From Petrosia ficiformis (taxonomy: Eukaryota > Porifera > Demospongiae > Haplosclerida > Petrosiidae): DNA of 64,000 bases. How positions within the stretch are numbered: position 1 is the first letter of the stretch; each line of letters starts with the position of its first letter. This document shows positions 50,266 to 62,346 of the stretch, piece after piece. Where the stretch lies: assembly GCA_947044365.1 (NCBI GenBank), contig OX345636.1, positions 16,479,115 through 16,543,114 on the forward strand, written 5' to 3'. A model generated the notes under the pieces. It made no database searches. It was not told the origin of the DNA and was given only the letters and a program-made list of their open reading frames with translations. The position numbers and the translations under genes are program-made.

Positions 50266-50674
50266 TCACAGGTGTCTTATTTGAGTTTTGGCAATCCCTT
50301 CATATTCAGTTGATGATGGATACGAAGAAATACCATAGTAGAATTCACATGCTTCACGGAGAAGTGTAAGCTTTTTGTTGCCTATTAACTGTTTGTTAGC
50401 TATGGCTCTGGTAAGAGACAGACTGAAAGCACATGGAACAGGACATGGAGTAGGAAGGCATTGAGGTGCTGCAAACACAGTGGAAAATATTTCCTTGTTA
50501 TGACGAACATAAGGAACAGGGCATCCAGGAGTTAACACAGCTTCTAAGATATTGTGGCGAGCATTGGTACAGGTCATGGGTTGGTGTCAGAACAGAATAT
50601 TTTTGCTGGGGCTCGTCTTCATCTTCAGAACAACACTGTTGCAGCTGGTCAACAGCAGCATTTATAGCAGTTTA
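50266..50674 (-). pseudogene. Fragment of an unrecognised repetitive gene
   Basis: The complement encodes HNILEAVLTPGCPVPYVRHN, FSLSLTRAIANKQL and REACEFYYGISSYPSSTEYE in one frame. Upstream, in another frame, it gives AVDQLQQCCSEDEDEPQQKY. This looks like two exons or a frameshifted gene. Its first 100 bases (50575-50674) are repeated at 51175-51272. Coding-like but not assigned; probably element-borne because of its repeat setting. Confidence 0.4.
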
Positions 50675-51272
50675 AAGAAAATAATAATAATAAAAAATTT
50701 TGAAATTTCTTCGAATTGCTCTCGAGTAAGTCCAAAAGTACTCAAAAATGGCAAGAGATCACGAATAGAAGCACTGGATTTGACGCAGAAGATCTGGCAG
50801 ATGAGAAATCAACCTCAGTAGCTCAGTGTAAGACAGCAAGAAACAAGTACTGAAGAAATCGTGACTTTTTACAGTAAATTTTTCATTGATTGTTGTACAG
50901 TATTATAAAAACAACTGCAGTTTAAGATACAATAGAAAAAGTATCTCATGAATAATAATTATTTAACAAACTAACCTTAATGGCAGATTATGATCTACTT
51001 GAAATACTCAAAGAATTGGATATATTCTGTCGCACCATAGAGGTACAGAGAAGTTTAATATAGCAGGTTTGTCATGTGATCCATACTGTAGCAATAATTA
51101 TTTTTTACCAGGACCTAATAACTGGCAACTCTGGCCAGAGGTGAGTGGACCAGGGAGCAACTAATGCATTTAGTCATGGGTTGGTGTCAGAACAGAATAT
51201 TTTTGCTGGGGCTCGTCTTCATCTTCAGAACAACACTGTTGCAGCTGGTCAACAGCAGCATTTATAGCAGTT
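50575..51272. repeat. Direct repeats B - A' - B'
   Basis: B (50575-50674, starting TCATGGGTTGGTGTCAGAAC) recurs as B' (51175-51272). Between them lies A' (50675-51165), the second copy of repeat A from 49278-49770. The joins suggest a tandem duplication of an A...B segment with loss of the middle in the second copy. Confidence 0.85.
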
Positions 51273-51299
51273 GGAATAATACATAATAATAATGCATTC

Positions 51300-51870
51300 T
51301 TCTGCTAATACCTTTTGCTCCTATCAGTTGATGGAAGGTCTCTCTCTATAAGCAAACACACTATTTTCATCATTCCTGGTGTGAAACTCTCTAGCATGCT
51401 GCACAAAATATCTCATTTTGGATCTTCTCCTGAATATTGATGATATAATATCCTTCAACTACTTATGAAGGTACCCAGATGAAAGATAGACTGGAGGAAG
51501 ATAGCATCTTCACTGAGACATTAGTGTGGAGGATTTGAAAGAACTACAAGATAAGTTGAAAAACAACATGTAGATGAATCATAACATTTCAGATAATAGT
51601 CAACTGAATCTGTTTGTCCATTAACTGAATGCTGAAATTTTACTGGAATTTTAGCATTGAATATTCAACATAATTATAATGCCTGCAGTTTCATTTAGTA
51701 ACTCGAAATTTCTTGTAACTTCTTTCGTAGGAACTTGTACCATTTGATGGTTTAACTGTGGATATGAAACAGTTCAATTGTACTTCTTGAATGTTGTTTG
51801 AAGTCACTGATAATAGTGTACCATTGATGCCAATATTAAGGAGCTACATAATTAATTTTCCTATTTCATA
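51300..51870 (-). pseudogene. Relic of receptor FN3 and Ig exons (copy D, inner part)
   Basis: Similar at nucleotide level to 25680-26280 of gene A: GATGGAAGGTCT, TAAGCAAACACACT, AGGT.CC.AGATGAAAGATAG, then AACAGTTCAATTGTACTTC and GATAATAGTGTACCATTGAT. The frame is destroyed. It lies about 3.2 kb from the matching 5' exons at 55055-56048, with repeats inserted between. Confidence 0.65.
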
Positions 51871-52155
51871 TTCAATCTAAATTTGTTTATGTCCAATGTA
51901 TGCATTGTTTATTTAAATAAATTGTTGCTTAACTATCTATTCATGTTATATGTATTTGTAAACGTATGCAAACAAGGTCAGAATGTAACACAGGAGTGTA
52001 ATCAAGGTCATGTGTGTTCAACTAAATTCAATAAATGGCCTTCAATACATGAATACATACATCAGAAACAAGATATATAACGGAGAAAAAAGTATCCCTA
52101 TGATTGCTTTATGGTGTCCAGCATTCAGTAATAATGGCTGACTTGATGCCTGAAG

Positions 52156-53041
52156 ACAGCTATTAGCCGGAGAAAGTTATCCAATCAATTGAGTGGGCAA
52201 TACTGTGAGCAACAACAAAAATTCTTCTCCACAAAGAAACGACGACACAAAACCTTCTTCAGCACAACTACAAGAAGTTAAAATAACTCTTGAAAAAGAA
52301 CATCCTAGATATTGCGGTAGTTGTCATAAAGAGGATAAAAATGTTACAGGGATAATAGAATGGATTGAATGTGATTTATGCCTTTTGTGGATTCACCTTT
52401 CATGCACAATACCAAAGCTGACTACAATACCAACTCATTATACTTGTCATTTTTGTCATCAGAATTGAGTATTTTGTAATTGAGTACTTTTATGTAAACT
52501 TTTAAAATATAATTATTATAATGATGCTAATAGCTACCTTCATACACCTTTTAGCCACAATATAAAGTAAATTGTAATTGTAAAGTTTTAAAATATAATT
52601 ACCGGTAATTGTAAAGTTTTAAAATATAATTCTATTGCTAAATAATACCTTCATACACCATAATAAAACCAGGGGCAGCCCCCTGAAGTGGGCGTGTTCA
52701 GTTTGTTATTAATTTTATACAAAAGTATTAGATCTAAGACAACATGATTGTTCTGTTTTTGTCTTTTCCTTCGAATTCTGTTACTACGTCATCCAAACAA
52801 ATACTGCCCCTTAGATTATTCTCGATAGATAAAAGTGTGAGTCTCTTCTCAGTCATTGTTGTTATCTATCAATTATCAGTTTGATCATTGATGCCCGGGC
52901 CCAGGCCCAGGCCCGAATAGTCCCGGGCCTAGGTACATCACTGAATAAAACAGGTGTAGACTCACTAACGGCTGTATAGACTCACCACGCCCAATATTGC
53001 CCACTCAATTAATTGGATAACTTTCTCCGGCTAATGGCTGT
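52156..53041. mobile_element. Inverted-repeat unit enclosing a PHD-finger ORF
   Basis: Left arm 52156-52204 and right arm 52992-53041 share ATTAGCCGGAGAAAGTTATC and AATTGAGTGGGCAATA in inverted orientation over about 50 bases. The unit is 886 bases long. It includes a GGGCCC-rich patch at 52893-52930. It may be a small element or two inverted copies of one repeat. Confidence 0.6.
52193..52468 (+). CDS. PHD-finger exon or ORF
   Basis: The open frame encodes a Ser/Asn-rich lead followed by a cysteine cluster: CGSCHKEDKN, EWIECDLCLLWIHLSC, YTCHFCHQN. This fits a PHD finger (C..C, W.ECD.C..W.H..C, C..C), a module that usually reads histone tails in the nucleus. The first codon at 52193 is GTG and no ATG lies in frame, with a stop just upstream, so it needs an upstream exon or is an orphaned 3' exon. 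It overlaps the left arm of the inverted-repeat unit. No adjoining exon was identified. Confidence 0.55.
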   Translation: MGNTVSNNKNSSPQRNDDTKPSSAQLQEVKITLEKEHPRYCGSCHKEDKNVTGIIEWIECDLCLLWIHLSCTIPKLTTIPTHYTCHFCHQN

Positions 53042-53675
53042 TATCAGTGCCTGAAAGGCTGAAACACAACAGCCTATTATAATTATTATTTTGATTATCT
53101 ACTCTCTTTACCTTAGGATCTGTAGAACTTTAGGAATATATTTCAGGTAGAATAGTTAACTAGTAGTTCCGGTTTCTACAAGCAGCTTTCTTTCTGCTTG
53201 TCTGTGGAGTTCGAGAGAGCGTTCTATTACGCGCCACGCCCATTAATTGATCGAGCTAGCTAGTGGTTTTGGGGTTGGGGGTGTGAGATCTGAAAGGATA
53301 GCCCCTTGGCTAAGTCGTACCGTATAGCGGGAATTATTGGCGAATTGACGAATTACAAAAACACACCAAATTAAATTCCAACCAAATTTTATGGCCACAC
53401 CTACAAACACGTGTTACATAATTACGTTTATAGCGATGTCGATGTATACGTATTTCCAGAGAGAAACGCACGGGTGTTTTGAATAATTAATTTTGGACAT
53501 TTAATACACGCATGACGTCAGAAGAAAATTGAAATTTTACTTAGCAACGCGCTTAGCAACTATGCTAGCTGTTGTTTTTAGCATGTGACCATCAGGGAAA
53601 TATGCTAAAAATGTAATACAAACCTTCAGACAACGATGTGTAATACAAACCTTCAGACAACGATGAACATGGTTG

Positions 53676-53852
53676 CCATTCTGAGCAATCAATAATCGGC
53701 CACACTTTTTTGTAATTAGTATAGAGTTCAATTGGAAATAATAAATTCTTCTAATTTTATTGGTCACCAAAAAATTCTAAAAATTATACTTCCAATTAAA
53801 CACTGTACTATTTACAAAAAGGCGTGGCCAATTATTGATTGCTCAGAATGGC
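53676..53852. mobile_element. Small inverted-repeat element
   Basis: CCATTCTGAGCAATCAATAA (then TCGGCCAC) at the left end is matched inverted at 53817-53852 (GTGGCCAATTATTGATTGCT...). Just before it, a 27-base block (TGTAATACAAACCTTCAGAC...) is duplicated in tandem (53611-53665). Confidence 0.75.
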
Positions 53853-55054
53853 CCAGATAGTTGAATACAAAAAATCAGTCAAGCAACTTTAAGAGATGAG
53901 ATTTGGTTTATGACTAGAGTAGATGTTGTTGCAGCTTATGGTACAGTAACCATTTATTTCCAGCAGTTTTATAAGACGTATGGATAGCTGTCCGTCAATA
54001 TATTGATTTTTCCGATCATAGGCGAGTCCGAATTTCATTTTTGCAAGCTTATAACTCTAAGACCAAGCAAGCGATCGTCATGAAACATGGTATGCAGAGA
54101 TATTACTTAGTATACTTTCTTACTATGGTGTAGTAATTCCAGTTGCAGTGGTAGAGAGAGCGCTATAGCGTCCGAATATGGGTGGTGTCCGATAATTGAC
54201 ACTTTACTCCATCTTCTGTATTCTCTCAATTGGAGCGACATAAATGTCGACTGAGAGAGGTGGAATTTGGAAATTTCATTCCCCTCATTTTCTCAGCTGC
54301 AGGAGGTATTAAAAAAACTGTTACAGTTACTTATAAACGTCTGGCTACACAGCTCTCCGAAAAATGGTCTGAAGCCTACTCTTGTGTCCTTGGCTGGCTA
54401 AGATGTCTCTTATATTTCTCGCTGCTGAAGTCTGCAATTTCCTGTCTCCGAGGCTCACAATCATCTTCTATTTCACCCTTACCGTGTAACATCAGTCTGA
54501 CCATCATTGAGGCTAGGCTCAATACCCGTGGGAAATGAATATATTTAGATTATAATATTACTGTATAACATATCAACCTGCATCCATTATTTATTTGACT
54601 TTTCCTTCAAAATAATCGAGAATGACGCAACTTCCTTAATTACGTATACAACGCATACTCGCGACACACAGGAATATAATATGGTCGAACCCGTGGGAAA
54701 CCAATCATAGGGATGGCCATAAAAAGCAAAAATAAAGTGAATTTACTACTTCGTACAATCCCAATGTAGTGATGTCAAAACCCAAAAGCTATATATATGC
54801 AAACAAGATCTGCTATCATTGTTATTAAAAATTACTGGTAGTTATTGTCGTTTGTTGATGTATTCGTTCTCACTCGAGCATGACAATAATGTACTCTGTG
54901 TTTATAATATAATACTACTTTGTTATAATTTTATGATAAATTAGCTACAATACTAAAATTATACACTTATATGAAGTAACAACCGTTTTGTAATCCTTTC
55001 TATTATATATATATTGTTTATCAATGTATTCATCAAGTAAATACATCATGGTTA
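53853..55054. other. Spacer, no gene seen
   Basis: A plus-strand open stretch at 54230-54538 has no recognisable family and mixed composition. I would not call it a gene. Otherwise AT-rich DNA. Confidence 0.45.
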
Positions 55055-56048
55055 TAACATTCTAGCAGTTACAGATCTAGGAGCTCCCAAAGATCACAAT
55101 ATCTATCCTCTTACTTCATCTTTTTCTCGTAATAATCCAGGTTCCCTCACAGATTCATTATTCACTTGATGTGTAATTGTACTTACTATTGTAATGATAT
55201 ATCTATCAACAAAACTTGTTGATATATTTATTCTAATAGCAATATTGGGATGTTATCTGGAGCTCTGAAATTACTGATAAACACTTATACTCTTCCTCTA
55301 CAGGTAATATGGTTTACGACATGATATACCATTTTGATTATCACAATCTTCAGGTCCGGGTTCTAATCTTGTCAGAAGAACTTGAGATGTTGTCATATTT
55401 ACTGTTTACTGTTGAGGAGCTACAGTTGCGTCAAATGGTGGTGTTATATATATTATGTAGCAATTCTCAATAACTGGAGTGTCTAAGAATGAGCATTATA
55501 TTGAAATGGAGTGATGCTGCATAGAATTATTATTATTGTATAGATTTAATATAACTTCAAGCAATTCATATGAATGTAGCTATAAAAAATGATTATGAAT
55601 ATAATATTCTGTATGTAGCACCCAAACAACTTCCAGTAATTCAACAAGTATACTTTCCATTCCTGCATGTTCCAACATTTGGTAGCGTGAAAGAAGTAAG
55701 ATATCCATTCCCAATTACACACAGAACAACACCACTGTCGAAATTAACAGCATCTCCACTTGGGTGCTACTGTAGCGATACTTCCTTTTCTAAAACAGGT
55801 GATTTCATTATCAGCACCAATATCAATATCTTATTTTTTAAACACAGTATTGTTACCATGATATCAAGCATTTGACATCGATCATTTTTGTGGAAAGTAA
55901 TGCTTTATAATACGGTCAGATATATATAGCTTGATTTTTTCATGCTCCTTAACATTATGTTAACATGGACGTTAACAAGACATAGTCAACTCTCCCACTC
56001 ACATACAAAAATTATTACCTCTAACACCTTGATCCACAGGCACTCCAT
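55055..56048 (-). pseudogene. 5' part of a receptor copy (copy D, outer part)
   Basis: ATG at 56046-56048 opens MECLWIKVLE, but the signal-peptide exon soon shifts frame. Relics of the first Ig-like exon (about 55590-55890), the second module (55260-55480, with GTTGAGGAGCTACAGTT) and the first FN3 exon (55055-55260) follow in gene order. All are broken by indels. Together with 51300-51870 this is one scattered, dead receptor. Confidence 0.7.
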
Positions 56049-56579
56049 GCTGCTCTATTATACAAGATACACTAATGTGGATCTATATCTAGTTATATTC
56101 ATTACATAATAAATAATTATTATGATTATACAAAATAGAGACTTACACTATATAATTATGATACGATAATTTTGTTTTTCTGCTAACTATACCCATATAC
56201 TAATCCTTATATGATAGTGTGTTTATAAATAACCATGTAGCATTCTTTCAACCATTATTTGCAGGTATAAACAAGATATCCCATATACTCACCGGAGTGC
56301 TGTACAATGTCATTGCATGTTTCAGAAAACATTGTAACATAGTCAACAAACATAATTATACTCTCAGAAGTAGGTACCAATTTCAGTCCACACTTAATGT
56401 AAAATACATACCCGCACTAGGAACCAAGTGTTTGCTGTAAAGCATGGAACCTAATGCCTATATAATACAAGAATAATGGTTGACACTTTAGCATCTCACA
56501 AAATCAGTACTTATCTTATAACAATATGCATGATGAAACAGGTGTCTTTGATAACCAATTTATAAGTATCATGTCTTAC

Positions 56580-56900
56580 ACAATGTTTTCAATGATAATT
56601 GGTGGGTTACACTCATCACTGTAGTAGCTAAGTGATACATTGGGAACTTGTGTCTTCATCAGGTGTACGCGTAATGACAAAATACCAATGCAGCAATATA
56701 GGGTATACAATATATTAATCATTATCATAATATTCAGGTCACATATAGGCTAATATCTTCTTGTTTCGAATTCATATAAAGTATTGCTTTATCCTTTTTA
56801 TTATACAAGCATTTTGTATTGGAAGTGTAACTCCTTGAAATTAAAATTGTTAGCTTCCTAAAAATAATGATAGGATAACTATTGAATGTTTGAAGAGAAG
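56580..56900 (-). pseudogene. Relic of a receptor tyrosine-motif tail
   Basis: Nucleotide likeness to the last two exons of gene B: TAATATTCAGGT near 56740 and TCATCACTGTAGTAG near 56615. Gene B's own tail exons lie at 57353-57768, so this is an extra tail from another lost copy. Not translatable. Confidence 0.5.
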
Positions 56901-57352
56901 ATGCTGTGTAGCGAAAATATTTACTATAGTACAACAAAAATTACTGAAATCACAGCATGTAGTGTTTAATGTGTTTATATATCAGATTAACATGTGACTT
57001 ATATATAACTTGAATTATATATTGCAGTTGATATGTTATATTCAATGTTGATTGCCATTACCTAAAACAAATTACAAATGTTTTCTTATGTTATAAACTT
57101 ACATGTATTAACATACATAATGGAAATTGTATGGGTATTATACGAATGTAGTTAGTACATTTACAATATACATTTTCGATTTTATACTACAGCGATTCTT
57201 AATTTTGATAATTGTATTTAATAACAGTAATAAACTATTACAATTATAGTCTCATATAGAAATGTAATTGAAACTTTTGTGCATCACAACTCAGTACCTA
57301 TTTTAATAAAAAATGAATAAAAAGGTCTAACCAATTATAAGTATATCAAGTC

Positions 57353-60300
57353 CTACTTGATGCTTTCATAAATCACTGTAGTAGGTGATATATTTGCAAC
57401 AACATATGCTTCATTTGCTTGTGTCTTCACATTATCGTAAAGCCTATATTGACAAAATACAAATAGATAATGACATGGTGTAAATATTTGATCTTACTTG
57501 AGGTTACAATATTCAGGTTCTTGTGTGTTAGCCTTATGAAGACTATATGCTTGACTTGTTTGCATGTGGATATAATCTTGGGACTCTTCTGCAGTCTCAA
57601 ATTCTTTATTGCCTTTCTTGCATTTCTTATTTTTAGTTTTCTTTCTAATTATAACTATAACCACTGTAATCACAGTGATGATTACTATGATAAGTAATAG
57701 ACCTATTACTGTCCCTGCTGTGGCAACTGGTCCAATTCTATCATCTGATGTCCGTTTTTCAGTAATTTCTGTATAGACATACAAACAGATCATATTTTAC
57801 AAAGCTATAACTTCAAAATGAAATGTATAAAAACTCTATGAAATGATGCATGAATTAAACCATTGTACTATTTATAATAATCATTATAATAGCATCAATA
57901 TCATGTAATATATCTGTTTTATATGGATTACATACAACTCAGGTTTGTTCACTCATGATAGTAGATGTGGAGTGATAGTTATAATTATATATTACCCCAC
58001 ATCTACAATATATCATCAGCAAACAAAACCTATATGTACTTCAGATAAATTAGATGTATACCCAGTATGGATGATATTATAATGATTAGTACAATTACAT
58101 GGTTGAATTAACATGTCATATCTCAGAGTGAATTACATAGTAAATAGTTGTAATTTTATAATAAAATATGATATCTCTTCTTTCATAATTAATAAAATGT
58201 AAACATGTTCACATAATTTATATAATTATACATGATTACCTTCAGTTCTTTCCACTAGAATATTCCAGTCTCCTGGAACTGTAGAATATGATGAGTATAT
58301 TCTCACACCAAATATATAACAAGTATTAGATTCTAATTCTCTAATAATAACTTCAGTCTCAGTGGTGTTATTATAAGAGATGTATCCATCAGTTAGAGTA
58401 GTCATATTAGTATTAGAACACTCTCTATCAGAACTGATATTAAATGCCACTTCATATGTATATATTATACTGTTATTACTACTAATAGCCTCCCAAGACA
58501 GTTCAACTGAAGTAGTAGAGACTTTAGCAAAGAGATCAATCAGTTCATTATCAACTGGATGAGAGAGAGTTGACTACATATATGCATGTAAGAGTTAACA
58601 TTTATTCACTTACAAGTAACAAACGTGAACATTTGACTGAAAACACCAGTTCCAATACTATTTATTGCTGCTATACTGATTGAGTATAAATTAAATCTAT
58701 TGAGACCAGTGATCACAATATTAGTGGCTTCTGCATCGGTAGTAACTTTCTTTGGATTACTGTCATTAATAATATTATATTGTATAATATAACCAGTTAT
58801 AATCCCATTACGTTGTGTACATTCCACTTCATCCCATTTTACTCTAATAGATGTTGAATTTAGTACTACTGGAGGATAGAGTTTTGGTGATCCAGATGGA
58901 ACTGATAAAATGACAATTATTATGTCAATAAAATTAATTATTATTATAAACATTTTATATTTACTCACAAGTTTCGTTCAACATCACACTAACATTCTTC
59001 TCTATTCCTTTTCCTAGTATATTTTCTGGTTGTATACTGAGAGTGTACTCCAGTCCTGATGGCAGATTGTGTATGTCTGTACTTAGGCTTGTTACTGTAT
59101 TTACAATGTATAGAGAAGATATTACTTTTACTTCGCCACATGTTCCATTGTACATTAAAGTATAGTTATCTACTATACTGCCTGTGGTAGTATTCCAATT
59201 AATTCTAATAGATGTTGTGTTGATAGGTTCAGCACTTAAAAATGATATTTGTGGTACTGTGAATAGTCTAAGAGTAAAGAGTATAATTAATACAAATTTA
59301 ACTACATACCATCAAATAGAGCTATAACATCATTAGATTCACTGGATGGAAGGTCTATATAAGCAAACACACTAAATTGATAAATAATTTCTTGTTTGAG
59401 ACCCTCTAGTATATAGGTATCTCCATTGATTAATTGTGGATCTTTTCCTGAATACTGAATGATATATCCATTAACTTCACCTAATGAAGGAGGTACCAAG
59501 CAGACAGATAGACTGGAGGAATTTATTATCTTCACTGAAACATTAGTTGGAGGGCCTGGAGGAACTATAAAACAAGTTTTAAAAAAGGTTTTAGAAGCAT
59601 CATAATATTGTAATATTAATCAAACCTTGAAGAAAATAGTCATCTGAGTCTTCATATCCATTAACTGAATAAATACATGATGCTTTGGTACTAGCATTGA
59701 ATGTTCCATTAACCCGTAGATAATGTTTATAAGTCATATTAGTTTCATCTAACAACACTGAATCATTAAATTGATTATATATACTGAGAGCTTCAAACAT
59801 CCAAGTAATCTCTGAAGGTTTAACTCTGGAAGTGTAACAGTTCAATTGTACTTCCTGAGTGCTGAAGTTTGAAGTCACTGATAATAGTGTGCCATTGATA
59901 CCAATAATAGGTGCTATAGAAATAAATGAGTATAATTATTAACCCTCGCCCACAAAAGTGGAGCAGAGGGTTACTGTAATCTGTTTTGCTGTCTATGTAT
60001 TCTCAAAACATCTGGACAACTAACAACATTCACATTTTGATTGAGCTACCAACAGACTTGAAATTATACAAGCAAAATAAAAGAGAGGCTTTTTCGAACA
60101 AAGTTGGAATGGTACTAACATAGGAGGTATAATCAAGGTCAAGTGTGTTCAACTAAATAATTACCAAATAAACCACTTCATGCAACCCTACATAAGTATC
60201 CACATCGCTAAAAAAGCAAGACAAAGTGGCTTTACTTACTTGATTATACCTCCTGTGTGAGTACCATCCCAATGTATGTATAGATGACAATTGACAAAAC

Positions 60301-62223
60301 TAAAAAGGAATTTAGATCATTTTTATTAAAAATTAATAATATTCATATATTTACACAGAACACTGGTACCACTTGTCTGGTTGTTTCTTCATATAAAATC
60401 ATGAAATAATGTTATGCTTATAATTATAGTCTTGTATGGTATAGGAAGTATGCTAGGTGTATAGGATATGTTATGGTCATAATATGGTGATGTGTTGGTT
60501 CTCACCTAAGAATGGCAATAATTATTGTATTTTATGGTTTGTATAATACTGCAAAGAATTACTGGTCAGTACATGGAGTTGCAAGGAAAGGTGGAAATTG
60601 TAATTTAATTGGTAGTGCAGGTTATGACTGCATGGTGACATACATGCAATTATAATCCAATAATTGCAATTTCAATTATCCTTATATTGCCTATTAGATA
60701 TACAAAAAAGCTGAATAACATTTTAATTGAATCTATTTAGGTTTCCTAACCTTTTTGGTGTATCTAATGTGAGATATTGGACATGATAATTGATTATAGT
60801 ACAAGCAGTCATAACAACAACTTGTATGACAAAGTAAAATTTATAATTTGCATCCTTGCAACTTTACTAACCAATAAATTAACAATTCTATCTTTGCAGT
60901 ATAAGTATTCTACTAGGATAATATAACTACAGAGGAAGTAACAACCACTGTTCTAATCCTTTGCATTGTAAATTGTTTATCTATGAATCCTTCAATTGAA
61001 TATGTTACAATAATAAACTAACATTGTAGTCTAGCAGTTACATATCCAGGAGCTCCCAAAAGATCATAATATCCTCTTATTTCTATGCTATAATCTCTTT
61101 CTCGTTTTACACTCACTACAAATTCCGTCATAGATCCATTATTAACTTGATGTGTAATTGTAGTGAGATTACTACTTGTTATATTAATGATATATCCATT
61201 GACAAAATCTGTTGATATATTCCAGAATATTCTGATAGCAGTACCATTGATATAATCATAATTAACAATTGGAATGCCATCTGGAGCTGTAAAATTAATT
61301 GAAAATGAATAATTATATTAAACATATACACAAACCTCTTATAGTTGCCATTAATGGACTTGTTTGTGTAGATCCGAACATAGCTCCACATTGAAATTGA
61401 TGATGAGTAAATTCAGAATTTGTTGCATTCCAATTAATGGGTAATGAATATTGATACATCTCCTCACCAAGATGGAGGTAATATGGTGTACCACATGATA
61501 TACCATCTTGATTATTACAATCTTCAGAAGTATTAAACTTAATTTCTGGTACTAATATTGTTGGAGGAACCCCAGATGTGTTCATATTTACTATGTACTG
61601 TTGAGGAGCTACAGTGACATCAAGTGGTGGTGTTATAGAGCAATTCTCAATGGTTAGAGTGGCTAAAATAAGAATTATGATAATAGTAAAACTGCTAAGT
61701 ATAATGAAGCTGTAATTATTGAAATGGAGTGATGTTGTAGAATGATATTATTGTATGTATATATTTAGCTTCAAGTAACTCACATGAATTTAAGAAATCA
61801 CTATAACTTTTATTAGTTAATATTCTAGCACTAATACAACAAGTAAAACTTCCATTATTAGTTGGTTCAAAGTTTGGTAGTGTGAAAAAAGTAAGAGATC
61901 CATTCCCAATCTCACACTGAACAGCATCACTGTCACACACAGATTCTCCATCTTGGTTCATCAAAGTACCATTTGTAGACATACTTCCTTTTCTAAAACA
62001 GGTGATTCCACTTGCAGCACCACTATTATTAAACACAGTATTGTCACCATAGCAAGTGTTGGACATCATTAAATACATTTCTGTGGAAAATAATACAAAC
62101 ACTTTGATTATCTTCATTGATACTTCTACTCTTACCTGACTGAGGAGAACATTGAGAAACAACTTTCCCACACACAAGAAGAATGATTACCATCCCTAAC
62201 ACCTTGATCCACAGACACTCCAT
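57353..62223 (-). CDS. Ig/FN3 receptor with short tyrosine-motif (ITIM-like) tail (gene B)
   Basis: Eleven exons join in phase to 923 residues, from ATG at 62221-62223 to TAG at 57353-57355. Exons: 62136-62223, 61784-62080, 61336-61662, 61023-61286, 59626-59913, 59310-59564, 58969-59256, 58614-58901, 58240-58554, 57498-57768, 57353-57443. Domains: signal peptide (1-25), Ig-like (30-128), unassigned module (129-237), FN3 (238-325), Ig (326-421), four FN3 (422-803), membrane span (about 815-845), basic KKTKNKKCKK stop-transfer, and a tail of about 75 residues. Tail tyrosines: DYIHM (YxxM), AYSLH, EYCNL (YxxL), LYDNV, AYVVA and VIYESI (fits the ITIM pattern V-x-Y-x-x-I). It probably signals by tyrosine phosphorylation and SH2-protein recruitment; ligand unknown. 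Paralogue of gene A without phosphatase domains. No lesions seen. Confidence 0.9.
58196..61665. repeat. Segmental duplication, copy in gene B
   Basis: Partner of 24560-28030. Intronic insertions (MITE at 60105-60271; dispersed repeat starting about 59940) are shared at identical places, so the duplication or conversion happened after they were inserted. Confidence 0.9.
60105..60271. mobile_element. MITE in gene B intron, same as 26469-26635
   Basis: Same element with the same inverted ends and the same flanks as in gene A. Confidence 0.75.
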
Positions 62224-62252
62224 GTTGCTCTATTCTACAACACCAGTTAATT

Positions 62253-62346
62253 TCGCGTTGCCAGCCAGCCCCTCCCCTCTAAACGTGGTACGTACTGGTA
62301 TACCGGTAACCTTACCCTCGTTTAGAGAAGAGGGGCTGGCAACACG
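62253..62346. mobile_element. Palindromic insertion just upstream of gene B
   Basis: GCGTTGCCAGCCAGCCCCTC (with CCCTCTAAACG) is mirrored by CGTTTAGAGAAGAGGGGCTG (then GCAACACG). GC-rich arms of about 28 bases. It lies 30 bases 5' of the start codon, absent at the same position in gene A, and may affect the promoter or 5' UTR. Confidence 0.7.

Noticed and set aside
52193..52230. Possible N-myristoylation start (MGNTVS-like) on the PHD ORF
   Set aside because: The codon is GTG, not ATG, so the protein would not start with Met-Gly there.
54230..54538. Plus-strand open frame of about 100 codons
   Set aside because: No recognisable motif, no splice context and no repeat support; not enough to call.
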